Source: Pseudomonadota bacterium (GTDB lineage Bacteria > Pseudomonadota > Gammaproteobacteria > Burkholderiales > Thiobacillaceae). From it: 10,070 nt of DNA. Where the stretch lies: the NCBI GenBank assembly GCA_021791235.1, contig JAJYXA010000288.1, positions 1-10,070 of the forward strand, read 5' to 3'. Below, one piece after another: positions 1-6,582 of this stretch. The stretch's first letter is position 1. Each line of letters opens with the position of its first letter. Made by a program: the position numbers and the translations under genes. The notes under the pieces are model-generated. The model ran no database searches. It had not been told where the DNA came from and saw nothing but the letters and a program-made list of their open reading frames with translations.

Positions 1-330
1 CGATTCGAAGGTGCGCTGGCAACCGACGCTGCAGAAATAATAGGCGCGGCCGGCGCGCTCCGATTTCAGGGCGGTGGCCTTGTCCACCATCATGCCGCAG
101 ATGGGGTCCTTGGCTTTTTCTCCGGCGGATGTCGCAGACGCGGCGGCCATGCCGTGGCTGTGAGACGCCGCCGTTGCGGTTCTTCCGCTGGCGGCGTATT
201 GAGCCGGATGGGCTTCGAATTCATGCTGGCAGCGGGGCGAGCAGAAATACCAGGTACGGCCCGCATGCACAACGCTGCCCGCCGCGGCGCGCTCGTTCAC
301 CGTCATTCCGCATACCGGGTCGGTCGCCAT
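1..330 (-). CDS. Tandem YHS-domain protein, probable N-terminus of a P1B metal-transporting ATPase (3' end outside window)
   Basis: The visible 110 residues hold two YHS domains. The first, residues 3-46, begins DPVCGMTV with C7, C30 and C34. The second, residues 74-110 and continuing, begins DPICGMMV with C78, C100 and C104. The linker between them is Ala/His-rich with an HSHGM patch. YHS domains bind soft metals through these cysteines and are often found at the N-terminus of copper or silver P1B ATPases. No ATPase sequence is visible, so that identity is inference; a stand-alone double-YHS protein is the alternative. No signal peptide is seen, so the start is cytoplasmic. The ATG follows the upstream gene's stop by one base (TGAGATG) with AAGGAAA as ribosome-binding site inside that gene, suggesting translational coupling. 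The frame stays open to the window edge. Confidence 0.85.
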   Translation of the reverse strand, partial: MATDPVCGMTVNERAAAGSVVHAGRTWYFCSPRCQHEFEAHPAQYAASGRTATAASHSHGMAAASATSAGEKAKDPICGMMVDKATALKSERAGRAYYFCSVGCQRTFES

Positions 331-331
331 C

Positions 332-616
332 TCAGTTTCCTTGTTTTTGCAGCCCTGTTGCGAAGACGAAAATAAACTCGCCGCCGTTGACGTTCACCTC
401 GAGGTTGCCGGCGTGGCTCTCGGCGTAAGCCAGCCACCCGGGCTTGTCGCCGGTGCACTCTTGCACTTGCGGATAACCCAGCTGGTTTTTACCGTCGAAC
501 CACGCCACCAGCATCGCCTCGCCGGCGGCCGTCTCGGCAAGCGGCTGGGCCACGGCGCGGGCGGCACCGTAATCCAGCGCCACCCCGTGGACGCTTACCT
601 CGACCTCGCGCATCAT
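332..616 (-). CDS. AF1514 family protein (DUF5619-like)
   Basis: A 94-residue soluble protein starting MREVEVSVHGVALDYGAAR, with a central AMLVAWFD segment, a conserved-looking ECTGDKPGWLAYAESHAGNL region (C54, H69) and a C-terminal VNGGEFIFVF strand. This pattern is what I recall for the small AF1514 family, whose biochemical role is unknown. There is no signal peptide or membrane segment, so it should be cytoplasmic. It lies 19 bp downstream of the DUF302 gene and 1 bp upstream of the YHS gene, so the three are almost certainly one transcript. The start is an ATGATG pair, and either Met could be used. Its place beside a metal-binding YHS protein suggests a part in metal handling, which is inference. 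Family assignment is from memory of the sequence pattern. Confidence 0.8.
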   Translation of the reverse strand: MMREVEVSVHGVALDYGAARAVAQPLAETAAGEAMLVAWFDGKNQLGYPQVQECTGDKPGWLAYAESHAGNLEVNVNGGEFIFVFATGLQKQGN

Positions 617-635
617 CCGCGCTCCGCCGCAATGG

Positions 636-1145
636 CTATCTCGCCTCCCCTTCGCGCAGCGCTTCGATAATCCGCTTTTCTATCTTGCGCCCGATCTCCC
701 GGGCTTTCGGGTGCGGGTCCTTGGCCAGCAGATAAGTCGGCCGGACGGTGACGACGGTCACCACGCCCGGCTTGTTTTTCATGGTGTAGGCCGAGAGCTT
801 GAACGGGCAGAGGATGGACCAGTCCATGTTGATGTTGAACACCTCCTGGTTGAACACCAGCGAGCAGAAGTGGACGGAAGTGGCGTCCTTGAAACCGATG
901 GTGTTCCATTTGTCCGCGCCGAAAGCCTGTTTGTTGTTTTCCAGGCCCTTGGCGAGATTTTCCTCGCCGGTGATGAGAAACTGCTTGCCCTCCAGGCCGG
1001 TCTTGAGGTTGGCCAGCACCGTCGCGAACTCGCCCTTGAACTCGTGCTTCCAGAACGCGGGGTTCTCCGCCGCGCGTACCGTCAGCGGGAACAGGACAGC
1101 CAGGATCGCGAGCACCGCCGCCGTCCGAATCGTAATCGCTTTCAT
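636..1145 (-). CDS. Exported DUF302 domain protein
   Basis: A 169-residue protein with a clear Sec signal peptide (about residues 1-25: basic start, hydrophobic core, VRA cleavage) and a mature DUF302-type domain. The domain contains the characteristic ILCPFKLSAY segment followed by GVVTVVTVRPTYLL. Two cysteines, C94 (VHFCSL) and C113 (ILCPF), remain in the mature protein and could form a disulfide or bind metal. DUF302 proteins have no settled function. The start is well supported by GAGGAG six bases upstream of the ATG. It is the first gene of a three-gene operon with the AF1514 and YHS genes. The copper genes next door make a periplasmic metal-stress role plausible but unproven. No CopR-type dyad was found upstream. 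Confidence 0.88.
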   Translation of the reverse strand: MKAITIRTAAVLAILAVLFPLTVRAAENPAFWKHEFKGEFATVLANLKTGLEGKQFLITGEENLAKGLENNKQAFGADKWNTIGFKDATSVHFCSLVFNQEVFNINMDWSILCPFKLSAYTMKNKPGVVTVVTVRPTYLLAKDPHPKAREIGRKIEKRIIEALREGEAR

Positions 1146-1356
1146 GTGCGTCTCCTCAAAAGGTTGTTGAATAACCGTTCCCCGTTACCCCAAGGGGACG
1201 CGGGGGCGGGAATCTTTCCGATCCCTCGATTATTGAAGATAGACGATATTTTCGACGACTGACCGGACAAGCCGGGAAAGACCGTCATAGCGGGATCAAA
1301 CAATCGAAGGGTTTTCAGCGCGCTCCCGCGCAGGCGGAATCCCGTGCGTTTCCGGG

Positions 1357-1381
1357 AAAAACGCCGGCCCCCTCCAGCCGG
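1357..1381 (-). terminator. Possible Rho-independent terminator of the copper operon
   Basis: Read on the minus strand, CCGGC, an 8-base loop, GCCGG, then CG and five Ts. The stem is only 5 bp but all G-C. It lies about 200 bp downstream of the stop codon of the SHOCT gene, the last gene of the copA operon, and in the right orientation to end that transcript before the DUF302 operon. The long distance and short stem keep confidence low. Confidence 0.35.
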
Positions 1382-1424
1382 GGATGGCCGCTCGATACGA
1401 AGCGCCGCCAGGCATTTTCACGGC

Positions 1425-1470
1425 GTTCAACCTGAAAACCGCATTTGAACCACAGAGGCACAGAGAACAT
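1425..1470 (+). repeat. Dispersed intergenic repeat, copy 1 (CACAGAGGCACAGAG type)
   Basis: A 46-bp segment with core CCGCATTTGAACCACAGAGG that reappears in inverted orientation at 9071-9116. The two copies share an identical 20-bp stretch from AAAACCGC to ACCACA and differ at a handful of flanking positions. Sequences of the type AACCACAGAGGCACAGAG are, to my knowledge, widespread between genes in environmental proteobacteria and often give rise to spurious predicted proteins containing FEPQRH; their function is unknown to me. Confidence 0.75.
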
Positions 1471-1583
1471 CGAGAAAACAATCGGTCATGCACTTTTGCC
1501 GATTCACCCAACGGGTGCAAGCAGCTTCAGCTGCAACGCCTTGTTTTTACTCTGCGTCCCAAGGGATGCCGGCCCCGCGGCTG

Positions 1584-1808
1584 TTACGCTTCCAGATCGC
1601 GCCGCTTGCGCTCGAACTCGGCCTGGTCGATCTCGCCGCGCGCATAGCGTTCCTTGAGGATGTCGAGCGCGGTTTTGCCCTGCCCGCGACCATCGGCGCG
1701 GCCGATCCACATCACCAGCGCGACGATGCCGAGGATGGGCAGCACCCACCACAACACCATCCACAGCGCACCCCAGCCCATGGCCACTCCCGAATCGAAA
1801 AAGTGCAT
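1584..1808 (-). CDS. Small membrane protein with C-terminal SHOCT domain
   Basis: A 74-residue protein with one strongly hydrophobic membrane segment (about residues 12-35, rich in Trp: WGALWMVLWWVLPILGIV) and a short cytoplasmic C-terminal SHOCT domain (about 46-73: ALDILKERYARGEIDQAEF-x-RK-x-DL). SHOCT domains are short oligomerisation modules at protein ends; their role in a copper operon is unknown. The ATG is preceded by GGAGG at nine bases. A second Met at residue 10 is possible, but the first has the better ribosome-binding site. It is the last gene of the copA operon, 45 bp after the Met-rich gene. Small SHOCT membrane proteins often appear at the ends of metal-resistance operons, which fits this position. 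Confidence 0.85.
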   Translation of the reverse strand: MHFFDSGVAMGWGALWMVLWWVLPILGIVALVMWIGRADGRGQGKTALDILKERYARGEIDQAEFERKRRDLEA

Positions 1809-1853
1809 ATCAACGCGCCTCCGCGACGGACGGGCGTGTCCCCGTCCCCCGCA

Positions 1854-2336
1854 TTATTTGCCGGCGGGCATGGAAGCCGGCTGTCCCCTGGACATCTGCT
1901 CCATCATCATCTGCATCATGTCCATGCGCTTTTCCATCATCTGCATGCGCTCCATCATGGCATCGGGACCCATGCCGCCCTGGCCCATCCCACCATGACC
2001 CATCATTCCCATCATGCCCATGCCTTGGCCCGTCCCCTGGCCCATCATGGGGCAATTCATGCCCATCATGCCTTGGGCCATTCCTGCGTTTTCCTGCATG
2101 GTTTTCATGTGTTCCTGCATGAGTTGCTGGCGCTCTTTCGGGTCCTTGCTCTTGGCCATCTTCTCGAGCTGGCTTTGCATTCGCCTGGTATTGGCCTGCA
2201 TCTTCTGGAGGGTCTGGTCTGCGGCGGGTGCGGCCGCGCCGGCTTTCTGATCGGGGTGGTGCGCGTCGTCCGCCAGAACGGGCTGCACGGCCAGGGCGGC
2301 AAACATCAGGGTGGCGAACAGGGTACGGCGTTTCAT
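1854..2336 (-). CDS. Exported methionine-rich protein, putative copper-binding
   Basis: A 160-residue protein with a Sec signal peptide (about 1-22, ending VLA before DDAHHPD). I count 34 Met residues. An Ala-rich linker (31-40) leads to a polar, probably helical part (41-85: QKMQANTRRMQSQLEKM). Next comes a Met/Gly-rich loop (86-123, GMGMMGMMGHGGMGQGGMG) holding the only cysteine, C95, in MNCPMM, then a second Met-studded helix (126-150). Clustered Met with scattered His typically binds Cu(I) in periplasmic proteins, so a copper sponge or chaperone is likely by inference. I know of no named family that it fits with certainty. The start is set by AAAGGAGA four bases upstream; an earlier in-frame ATG 14 codons upstream lacks such a site and would spoil the signal peptide. 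Confidence 0.85.
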   Translation of the reverse strand: MKRRTLFATLMFAALAVQPVLADDAHHPDQKAGAAAPAADQTLQKMQANTRRMQSQLEKMAKSKDPKERQQLMQEHMKTMQENAGMAQGMMGMNCPMMGQGTGQGMGMMGMMGHGGMGQGGMGPDAMMERMQMMEKRMDMMQMMMEQMSRGQPASMPAGK

Positions 2337-2367
2337 GTCGATCTCCTTTGGTTGGGGTAAACGGGGA

Positions 2368-2700
2368 CTACGGTGCAACGACTTCGAGCCTGGTCACGGT
2401 GAAGGCGCCGTCGATTTTTTCCACCAAGAACCTGATGCGGTCGCCGGGCTTCACCTGGTCGAGCATCGCGGCATCCTTGACGCGGAATATCATAGTCATA
2501 GCCGGCATACCGAGATTTTCCAAGGGGCCGTGCTTGATGGTGAGCTTGCCGGCAGACTTGTCCACCTTGCGGATTTCGCCTTGGGAAAGCGGTGCATCCG
2601 CGGTCGCGACTGTCTGGTGCGCCGCATGGTCCCCCGCCGCCAGCGCCACGGGCGCCATCCATGCGAGTGCGTAAAAGACGATCGTCGTAAGAAATTTCAT
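2368..2700 (-). CDS. CusF-like periplasmic copper-binding protein
   Basis: A 110-residue protein with a signal peptide (about 1-21, ALA before AGDHAAH) and a small OB-fold domain of the CusF type. Metal ligands align by spacing with E. coli CusF: H57, M68 and M70 match His36, Met47 and Met49 in the pattern H-x7-M-P-x-M-T-M. The position of CusF Trp44, which caps Cu(I), is Met65 here, giving GMPAMTM. CusF passes Cu(I) or Ag(I) to the CusCBA efflux pump; no cusCBA genes are in this window, so the partner is unknown. The chosen ATG has GGAG six bases upstream; an ATG four codons earlier is weaker. It lies 18 bp after copG and 31 bp before the Met-rich gene. Confidence 0.88.
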   Translation of the reverse strand: MKFLTTIVFYALAWMAPVALAAGDHAAHQTVATADAPLSQGEIRKVDKSAGKLTIKHGPLENLGMPAMTMIFRVKDAAMLDQVKPGDRIRFLVEKIDGAFTVTRLEVVAP

Positions 2701-2718
2701 CGAATGCTCCATTCCGTG

Positions 2719-3165
2719 TCAGTGATGAGAAAAAACTCTGGTGCTGCCGTCCCTGCCTACCAGCAGCGTGTCGTAGGGAACCGGTTTTGGCGTTTCCATG
2801 CCCGGCGAGCCGGGCGGCATGCCGGGCACGGCGATGCCCAGCGCGGCCGGCTTGTCCTTGAGCAGTTTGCGGATGTCCGCCGCCGGTACGTGCCCCTCCA
2901 CCAGATAGCCGCCCACCGTGGCGGTATGGCACGCTCCGAGACGCTCCGGCATGCCGAGTTTCCGGCGCATGGCCGCGACATCGGCGACATCGTGCGCCTT
3001 CACCTCGAAGCCGCCGCGCTCCAGATGCTCGATCCACTTCTTGCAGCAGCCGCAGGTGGGGCTCTTGTAGACCTGCACGATCGGCGCCACTGGCGCGTCG
3101 GGCGCGGACCAGGCGGCCGGCACGATGAGGCCGATGAGAAGCATCTTGAGGATCGCGGCCTTCAC
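2719..3165 (-). CDS. copG: CopG, DUF411 family copper resistance protein
   Basis: A 148-residue protein with a signal peptide (about 1-21) and a DUF411 domain. The domain begins VQVYKSPTCGCCKKW, with the CxCC motif at C38, C40 and C41 in a thioredoxin-like position, followed by GACHT (C79, H80) and VEGHVPA (H92). The tail adds Met in PGMPPGSPGME and ends in His-His. CopG of this family is reported to bind a multicopper cluster with a cysteine bridge and is thought to carry out periplasmic redox handling of copper. I chose a GTG start because GGGAG lies six bases upstream and the signal peptide begins at once with VKAAILK. An ATG 16 codons upstream would add a charged, non-signal extension. 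Confidence 0.9.
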   Translation of the reverse strand: MKAAILKMLLIGLIVPAAWSAPDAPVAPIVQVYKSPTCGCCKKWIEHLERGGFEVKAHDVADVAAMRRKLGMPERLGACHTATVGGYLVEGHVPAADIRKLLKDKPAALGIAVPGMPPGSPGMETPKPVPYDTLLVGRDGSTRVFSHH

Positions 3166-3171
3166 GTCGTT

Positions 3172-3176
3172 CTCCC
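3172..3176 (-). promoter_or_regulatory. Ribosome-binding site fixing the GTG start of copG
   Basis: On the minus strand GGGAG precedes GTG by six bases (AACGAC). The upstream in-frame ATG lies inside an inverted repeat with no comparable site, so this element decides the start. Confidence 0.65.
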
Positions 3177-3189
3177 GGTCGCGATACGC

Positions 3190-3220
3190 ACGCCGCGGGA
3201 AAAGATGCGGCACGCGGCGT
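3190..3220. repeat. Perfect 8-bp inverted repeat between the copI-like gene and copG
   Basis: Arms ACGCCGCG and CGCGGCGT are separated by 15 bases in the 70-bp gap between the cupredoxin gene and copG. No T-run follows on either strand, so it is not a standard terminator. In the transcript it would form a GC-only stem just downstream of the cupredoxin stop codon, where it could stabilise the upstream mRNA or attenuate downstream expression. Confidence 0.6.
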
Positions 3221-3235
3221 CGAAGGATGCAGCCG

Positions 3236-3754
3236 TCATTCGACCCGCACCTTGCCTACCATGCCGGCCTCCATGTGGCCGGGCACCAGGCAGGCGAAGT
3301 CGACGGTGCCGGGCTTGTCGAACTGCCAGACGATGCCGCCGCGCTGCCCCGGCTTGAGCGTGACCATGTTCGGCTCGGCATGCTGCATGCCGGGCATCTG
3401 GCGCATCATTTCGGCGTGCTCCTTGAGTTCGTCCAGGGAGCCGATCACCATTTCGTGCGTGATCCTGCCGGTGTTCTTGACGAAGAAACGGATCGTCTCC
3501 CCGGCCTTGACGTCGATCCTGTCCGGCGTGTACCGCATCGAGTCGTCCATCGTGACTTCGATGGTGCGGCTCACCCTGGACGGGTCGCCGGGCTTGCCCG
3601 CCATCGAGGCATGCTCGTCCTTGTTCATGCCCGGCATGTCGTGGCCCTGCATCATCGGGTGGCCTGCCGTGCCGTGGCCGCCGGCGTGATCGCCGGCCGC
3701 CAGTGCAATTGCCGGCAGCGCACCCAGTATCAGAATCGAAAGTGTCTTCTTCAT
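3236..3754 (-). CDS. copI: CopI-like periplasmic cupredoxin
   Basis: A 172-residue protein with a signal peptide (about 1-19), a His/Met-rich N-terminal stretch (residues 23-51: H23, H27, H32, HDMPGM, H48) and a C-terminal cupredoxin domain (about 62-172). The type 1 copper ligands are visible: H100 in ITHEMVIG, and C155, H160 and M165 in FACLVPGHMEAGM. This layout matches CopI-family copper-tolerance cupredoxins, and the symbol is given on that basis. A generic plastocyanin/azurin-like copper protein is the alternative. A Met-rich insert (EMMRQMPGMQH, 115-125) adds further soft-metal ligands. The start at MKKTL is set by AAAGGAGAA about six bases upstream; an ATG 21 codons earlier would ruin the signal peptide. 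It lies 62 bp after copB. Confidence 0.88.
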   Translation of the reverse strand: MKKTLSILILGALPAIALAAGDHAGGHGTAGHPMMQGHDMPGMNKDEHASMAGKPGDPSRVSRTIEVTMDDSMRYTPDRIDVKAGETIRFFVKNTGRITHEMVIGSLDELKEHAEMMRQMPGMQHAEPNMVTLKPGQRGGIVWQFDKPGTVDFACLVPGHMEAGMVGKVRVE

Positions 3755-3816
3755 GAAAATTTCTCCTTTGGGTTGAGTGATTCGGAAGCCCGCTGCGCCA
3801 GGTGTCCGAGGGACCA

Positions 3817-4743
3817 TCAGAACCAGAAACGCACGCCGGCAACCCAGCGGGCTTCATTGGGCTTTTCGCCCGCGGCGCGGGCCAGGTCGGCCGTCCGGCC
3901 GAATTTTTCCGCCCGTTCCACGCCGACATAGGGCGCGAACTGGCGCGTGAATTCATAGCGAAGACGCAATCCGGCCGCGACATCGGAGAGGCCGCTGCCG
4001 ATATCCCGCGCTTCGTCGCGTTTGCCGTACGCGTTGACCTCGATGCGAGGCTGCAAGACGAGCTTCTGCGTAAGCAGCAGTTCGTACTCCGCGACCAGAC
4101 GCAGCGCGGTCCTGCCGTTGCCGCCCACGTAGGCGGCCGCGTCGACGTTGAACCAGTAAGGCGCGAGGCCCTGGACCCCGAAGGCCAGCCACCCGCGGTC
4201 CGGCCCTTCACCGCTGTCGTAGCGCGCGCCCAGTTGCGTATCCCAGAAAGGGGCGATGGCATGAGCCCAGAGCAGTTCTGTCCGCGCCTCCTGCAATTTG
4301 CCCTGGGCAACGTCGCCCTCGGCCTTGACCACCAGGCGGTCGTAGTCCCGGCCGAACCAGGCCTGCGCGTCGTAAGCCGTGGCATTGCCATCACCGGTAT
4401 CCCTTCGCTCCAGCCGGTCGACCAGCAGCGCGCCGAAATTGTGCTCATCGGCCAGGCGCAGTTGTCGCGGCCCGGGGAGCGCATAGGGGCCCGATTCGAG
4501 CGTATAGCCGCCCGAGTAGGCATGCGGGTCGCGCGCATCCGGCGGGGGCGAGCCGCCCTGCATGTTCATCTCGCCGTGATCCATCGCGTCGTCGCCCCGG
4601 CCCGTGCCAGCCGCAGCCTGTTTCGGGGCCGGCATCGCGCCTTCGGCCTGCATGGGAACGGCCGTGGCTTCCGTTTGCGCCCACGCCGGCGACACACTCA
4701 AGGCGGCGATCGATACAGCCAGCAACTTCATGCGCGCATTCAT
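3817..4743 (-). CDS. copB: CopB, outer-membrane copper resistance protein
   Basis: A 308-residue protein with a signal peptide (about 1-22, AWA before QTEA). A short low-complexity N-terminal part carries a small Met/His patch (MDHGEMNMQGG, 54-64). A CopB/PcoB beta-barrel domain follows, recognised from the DPHAYSGGYTL start and LADEHNFGALLVDRLE. Alternating strands continue to a terminal FWF, the aromatic C-terminus expected for barrel-assembly recognition. CopB acts with CopA in sequestering or exporting copper at the outer membrane; the exact mechanism is unsettled. The Met patch is short compared with the long Met repeats of some CopB proteins. The start at MNARMKLL is backed by GAGAGGAAA upstream. 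The copA stop lies 30 bp before it. Confidence 0.93.
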   Translation of the reverse strand: MNARMKLLAVSIAALSVSPAWAQTEATAVPMQAEGAMPAPKQAAAGTGRGDDAMDHGEMNMQGGSPPPDARDPHAYSGGYTLESGPYALPGPRQLRLADEHNFGALLVDRLERRDTGDGNATAYDAQAWFGRDYDRLVVKAEGDVAQGKLQEARTELLWAHAIAPFWDTQLGARYDSGEGPDRGWLAFGVQGLAPYWFNVDAAAYVGGNGRTALRLVAEYELLLTQKLVLQPRIEVNAYGKRDEARDIGSGLSDVAAGLRLRYEFTRQFAPYVGVERAEKFGRTADLARAAGEKPNEARWVAGVRFWF

Positions 4744-4773
4744 CTTCGTTTTCCTCTCGTTGGTCCGCATGAC

Positions 4774-6582
4774 TCAGGACACCACCACTTCGCGGAACAT
4801 GCCCGCATCCATATGCAAGAGCAGGTGGCAGTGCCAGGCCCAACGGCCGAGGGCGTCGGCGCTGACCAGGAAGCTGATGCGCTGTGCCGGTTGCACGTTG
4901 ATCACGTGCTTGCGCGCCAGGAACTGCCCATCCGGGCTTTCCAGCTCGCTCCACATGCCGTGCAGGTGCATGGGGTGGGTCATCATGGTGTCGTTGTGGA
5001 GAATGACCCGCAGCCGCTCGCCATAGCGGAAATGCACGGGCGTGGATGAGCCAAACGAAAGTCCGTCGAGCGACCAGGCGTAGCGTTCCATGTTGCCGGT
5101 CAGATGCAGCTCGATCTCGCGCTCGGCGCCGCGCGGATCGATCGGCCCGCCGATCGTGTGCAGATCGGCATAGGTCAGCACGCGGCGGCCGTTGTTGCGC
5201 AGGCCGATGCCCGGATCGTCGAGGCTGGTGCGCGGCATGTCGACGCGCATGTCGACACTGGGGCCGTATTCGGTTCTGGCGTGACGAACCTGGGTGCTGG
5301 CCCCGCCCATCGCCATGCCGCCGTGCATGCTGTGGTCCATGGCCATGCTGCCGTGATTCATGCCGGCCATGGCATTGTGATTCATGGCCGGCATGCTGCC
5401 ATGGTTCATGCCGCCCATGGCGCCCATCATGTCCTCCATGGTCAGCCATTCGGGTTTGTCCGGCTGCGGCACCGGGGCAGCCAGCCCATGACGGATGGCA
5501 AGGGTGCCGCGCGCATGGCCGGTGCGGTCCATCGACTGCGCGAAGATCGTGTAGGCGTCGTCCGTGGGCGTGACGATCACGTCGTAGGTCTCGGCCACGC
5601 CAATACGGATCTCGTCCACCGTGACCGGATCGACGTCCTGGCCGTCGGCCTGCACCACGGTCATCTTCAGTCCGGGAATGCGCACATCGAAGAAGGTCAT
5701 CGCGCCGGAGTTGATCAGACGCAGCCGCACCTTCTCGCCCGGACGGAACAGTCCGGTCCAGTTCCCGGCCGTGGTGGTGCCGTTCACGAGATAGGTGTAG
5801 GTGTAAGCCGAGATGTCGGCCAGGTCGGTCGGGTTCATGCGCATCTCGTTCCACATCTTGCGCTTGTCGAGCGCCGCCTTGAGGCCGTCGCGCGACACGT
5901 CGCGAAAGAAATCCACCGCCGTCGGCTGGTTGAAGTTGTAGTAGTCGCTCTGCATCTTGAGCTTGGCGAAGACGCGCATCGGGTCTTCGTCGGTCCAGTC
6001 GGACAACTGCACCACGTAGTCGCGATCGGCGCGGATCGGATCGTCACCCGCCGGATCGATGATGATGGCGCCGTACATGCCGCGCTGCTCCTGCATGCCG
6101 GAGTGCGAGTGGTACCAGTAGGTGCCGGTCTGCTCGACCTTGAAGCGGTAAGTGAAGGTTTCGCCCGGCGCGATGCCCTTGAAGCTGATGCCCGGCACCC
6201 CGTCCATCTGGAACGGCAGGAGGATGCCGTGCCAGTGAATGGATGTATCCTCACGCAGCCTGTTGGTCACGCGAATCGTGACCGTATCGCCTTCGCGCCA
6301 GCGCAGCGTGGGCGCCGGGATCGAGCCGTTGATGGTGGTGGCCATGCGCGGCTTGCCGGTGAAGTTGACCGGCGACTCGGCGATGACGAGATCAAACTCG
6401 GTACCGGTCAGCACCGGTGCATTCCCGGTTGCCGTGTCCGTGGCGCGCGCCCAAGACGGCTTGACGGCCGACGACAGGCCAAGCAGAACGCCGCCCGCCA
6501 CGAGCCCCTGGACGAATCGCCGGCGCGGCAAATCCGGCACGGCGATAGGAAACGGGGAATGAGGCTGCGAATAAGGTTTCAT
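4774..6582 (-). CDS. copA: CopA (PcoA-type) periplasmic multicopper oxidase
   Basis: A complete 602-residue multicopper oxidase. A twin-arginine signal sits at residues 20-26 (RRRFVQG) before a hydrophobic stretch, so it should be exported folded. All copper motifs are present: HWH (116-118), HSH (158-160), HPMHLHG (536-542), and HCHLLLHMDAGM from 584, with C585 as the type 1 ligand and M595 axial. A Met/His-rich insert (about 385-427) repeats M-N-H-x-x-M units and probably binds extra Cu(I). It oxidises Cu(I) and binds copper in the periplasm. This is the oxidase CopA, not the copper ATPase of the same name. The start has GGAGGG nine bases upstream. It is the first gene of the operon and diverges from copR. 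Confidence 0.96.
   Translation of the reverse strand: MKPYSQPHSPFPIAVPDLPRRRFVQGLVAGGVLLGLSSAVKPSWARATDTATGNAPVLTGTEFDLVIAESPVNFTGKPRMATTINGSIPAPTLRWREGDTVTIRVTNRLREDTSIHWHGILLPFQMDGVPGISFKGIAPGETFTYRFKVEQTGTYWYHSHSGMQEQRGMYGAIIIDPAGDDPIRADRDYVVQLSDWTDEDPMRVFAKLKMQSDYYNFNQPTAVDFFRDVSRDGLKAALDKRKMWNEMRMNPTDLADISAYTYTYLVNGTTTAGNWTGLFRPGEKVRLRLINSGAMTFFDVRIPGLKMTVVQADGQDVDPVTVDEIRIGVAETYDVIVTPTDDAYTIFAQSMDRTGHARGTLAIRHGLAAPVPQPDKPEWLTMEDMMGAMGGMNHGSMPAMNHNAMAGMNHGSMAMDHSMHGGMAMGGASTQVRHARTEYGPSVDMRVDMPRTSLDDPGIGLRNNGRRVLTYADLHTIGGPIDPRGAEREIELHLTGNMERYAWSLDGLSFGSSTPVHFRYGERLRVILHNDTMMTHPMHLHGMWSELESPDGQFLARKHVINVQPAQRISFLVSADALGRWAWHCHLLLHMDAGMFREVVVS

Larger units (their letters stand above)
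1146..1583. other. Noncoding stretch between two minus-strand operons
   Basis: About 440 bp with no convincing gene. It contains the leader and presumably the promoter of the DUF302 operon. On the minus strand, just upstream of that gene, there is an AT-richer patch (around 1230-1255, including CAATAATCG) that could hold a -10 element, but no clear -35/-10 pair. It also contains a possible terminator for the copper operon and one copy of a dispersed CACAGAGGCACAGAG-type repeat, both listed separately. A small perfect inverted repeat, GCAGCTTCAGCTGC, lies at 1521-1534. Short open frames here are unconvincing because they read through the repeat. Confidence 0.7.

Noticed and set aside
1296..1520. 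Short minus-strand frame across the dispersed repeat
   Set aside because: The reading passes through the repeat copy; such frames (and their FEPQRH-containing counterparts) are common annotation artefacts of this repeat type.
1900..2080. Repeated CCCAT/CATCAT units suggestive of a simple-sequence repeat
   Set aside because: They are the complement of Met and Gly-Met codons in the Met-rich protein; the protein sequence explains the pattern.
1488..2360. Plus-strand frame of 290 codons, very His-rich
   Set aside because: The His residues are antisense readings of Met ATG codons in the Met-rich gene, so this is not an independent His-rich protein.
3162..4538. Long minus-strand open frame (about 458 codons) across copB and the cupredoxin gene
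   Set aside because: It is an out-of-frame reading of two genes with clear signal peptides and motifs; its product is Arg/Pro-rich with no domain, as expected of a GC-rich shadow frame.
4445..5854. Long minus-strand open frame (about 469 codons) over copA and copB
   Set aside because: It overlaps the true copA frame, which carries all copper motifs; the alternative product is low-complexity Arg/His-rich sequence.
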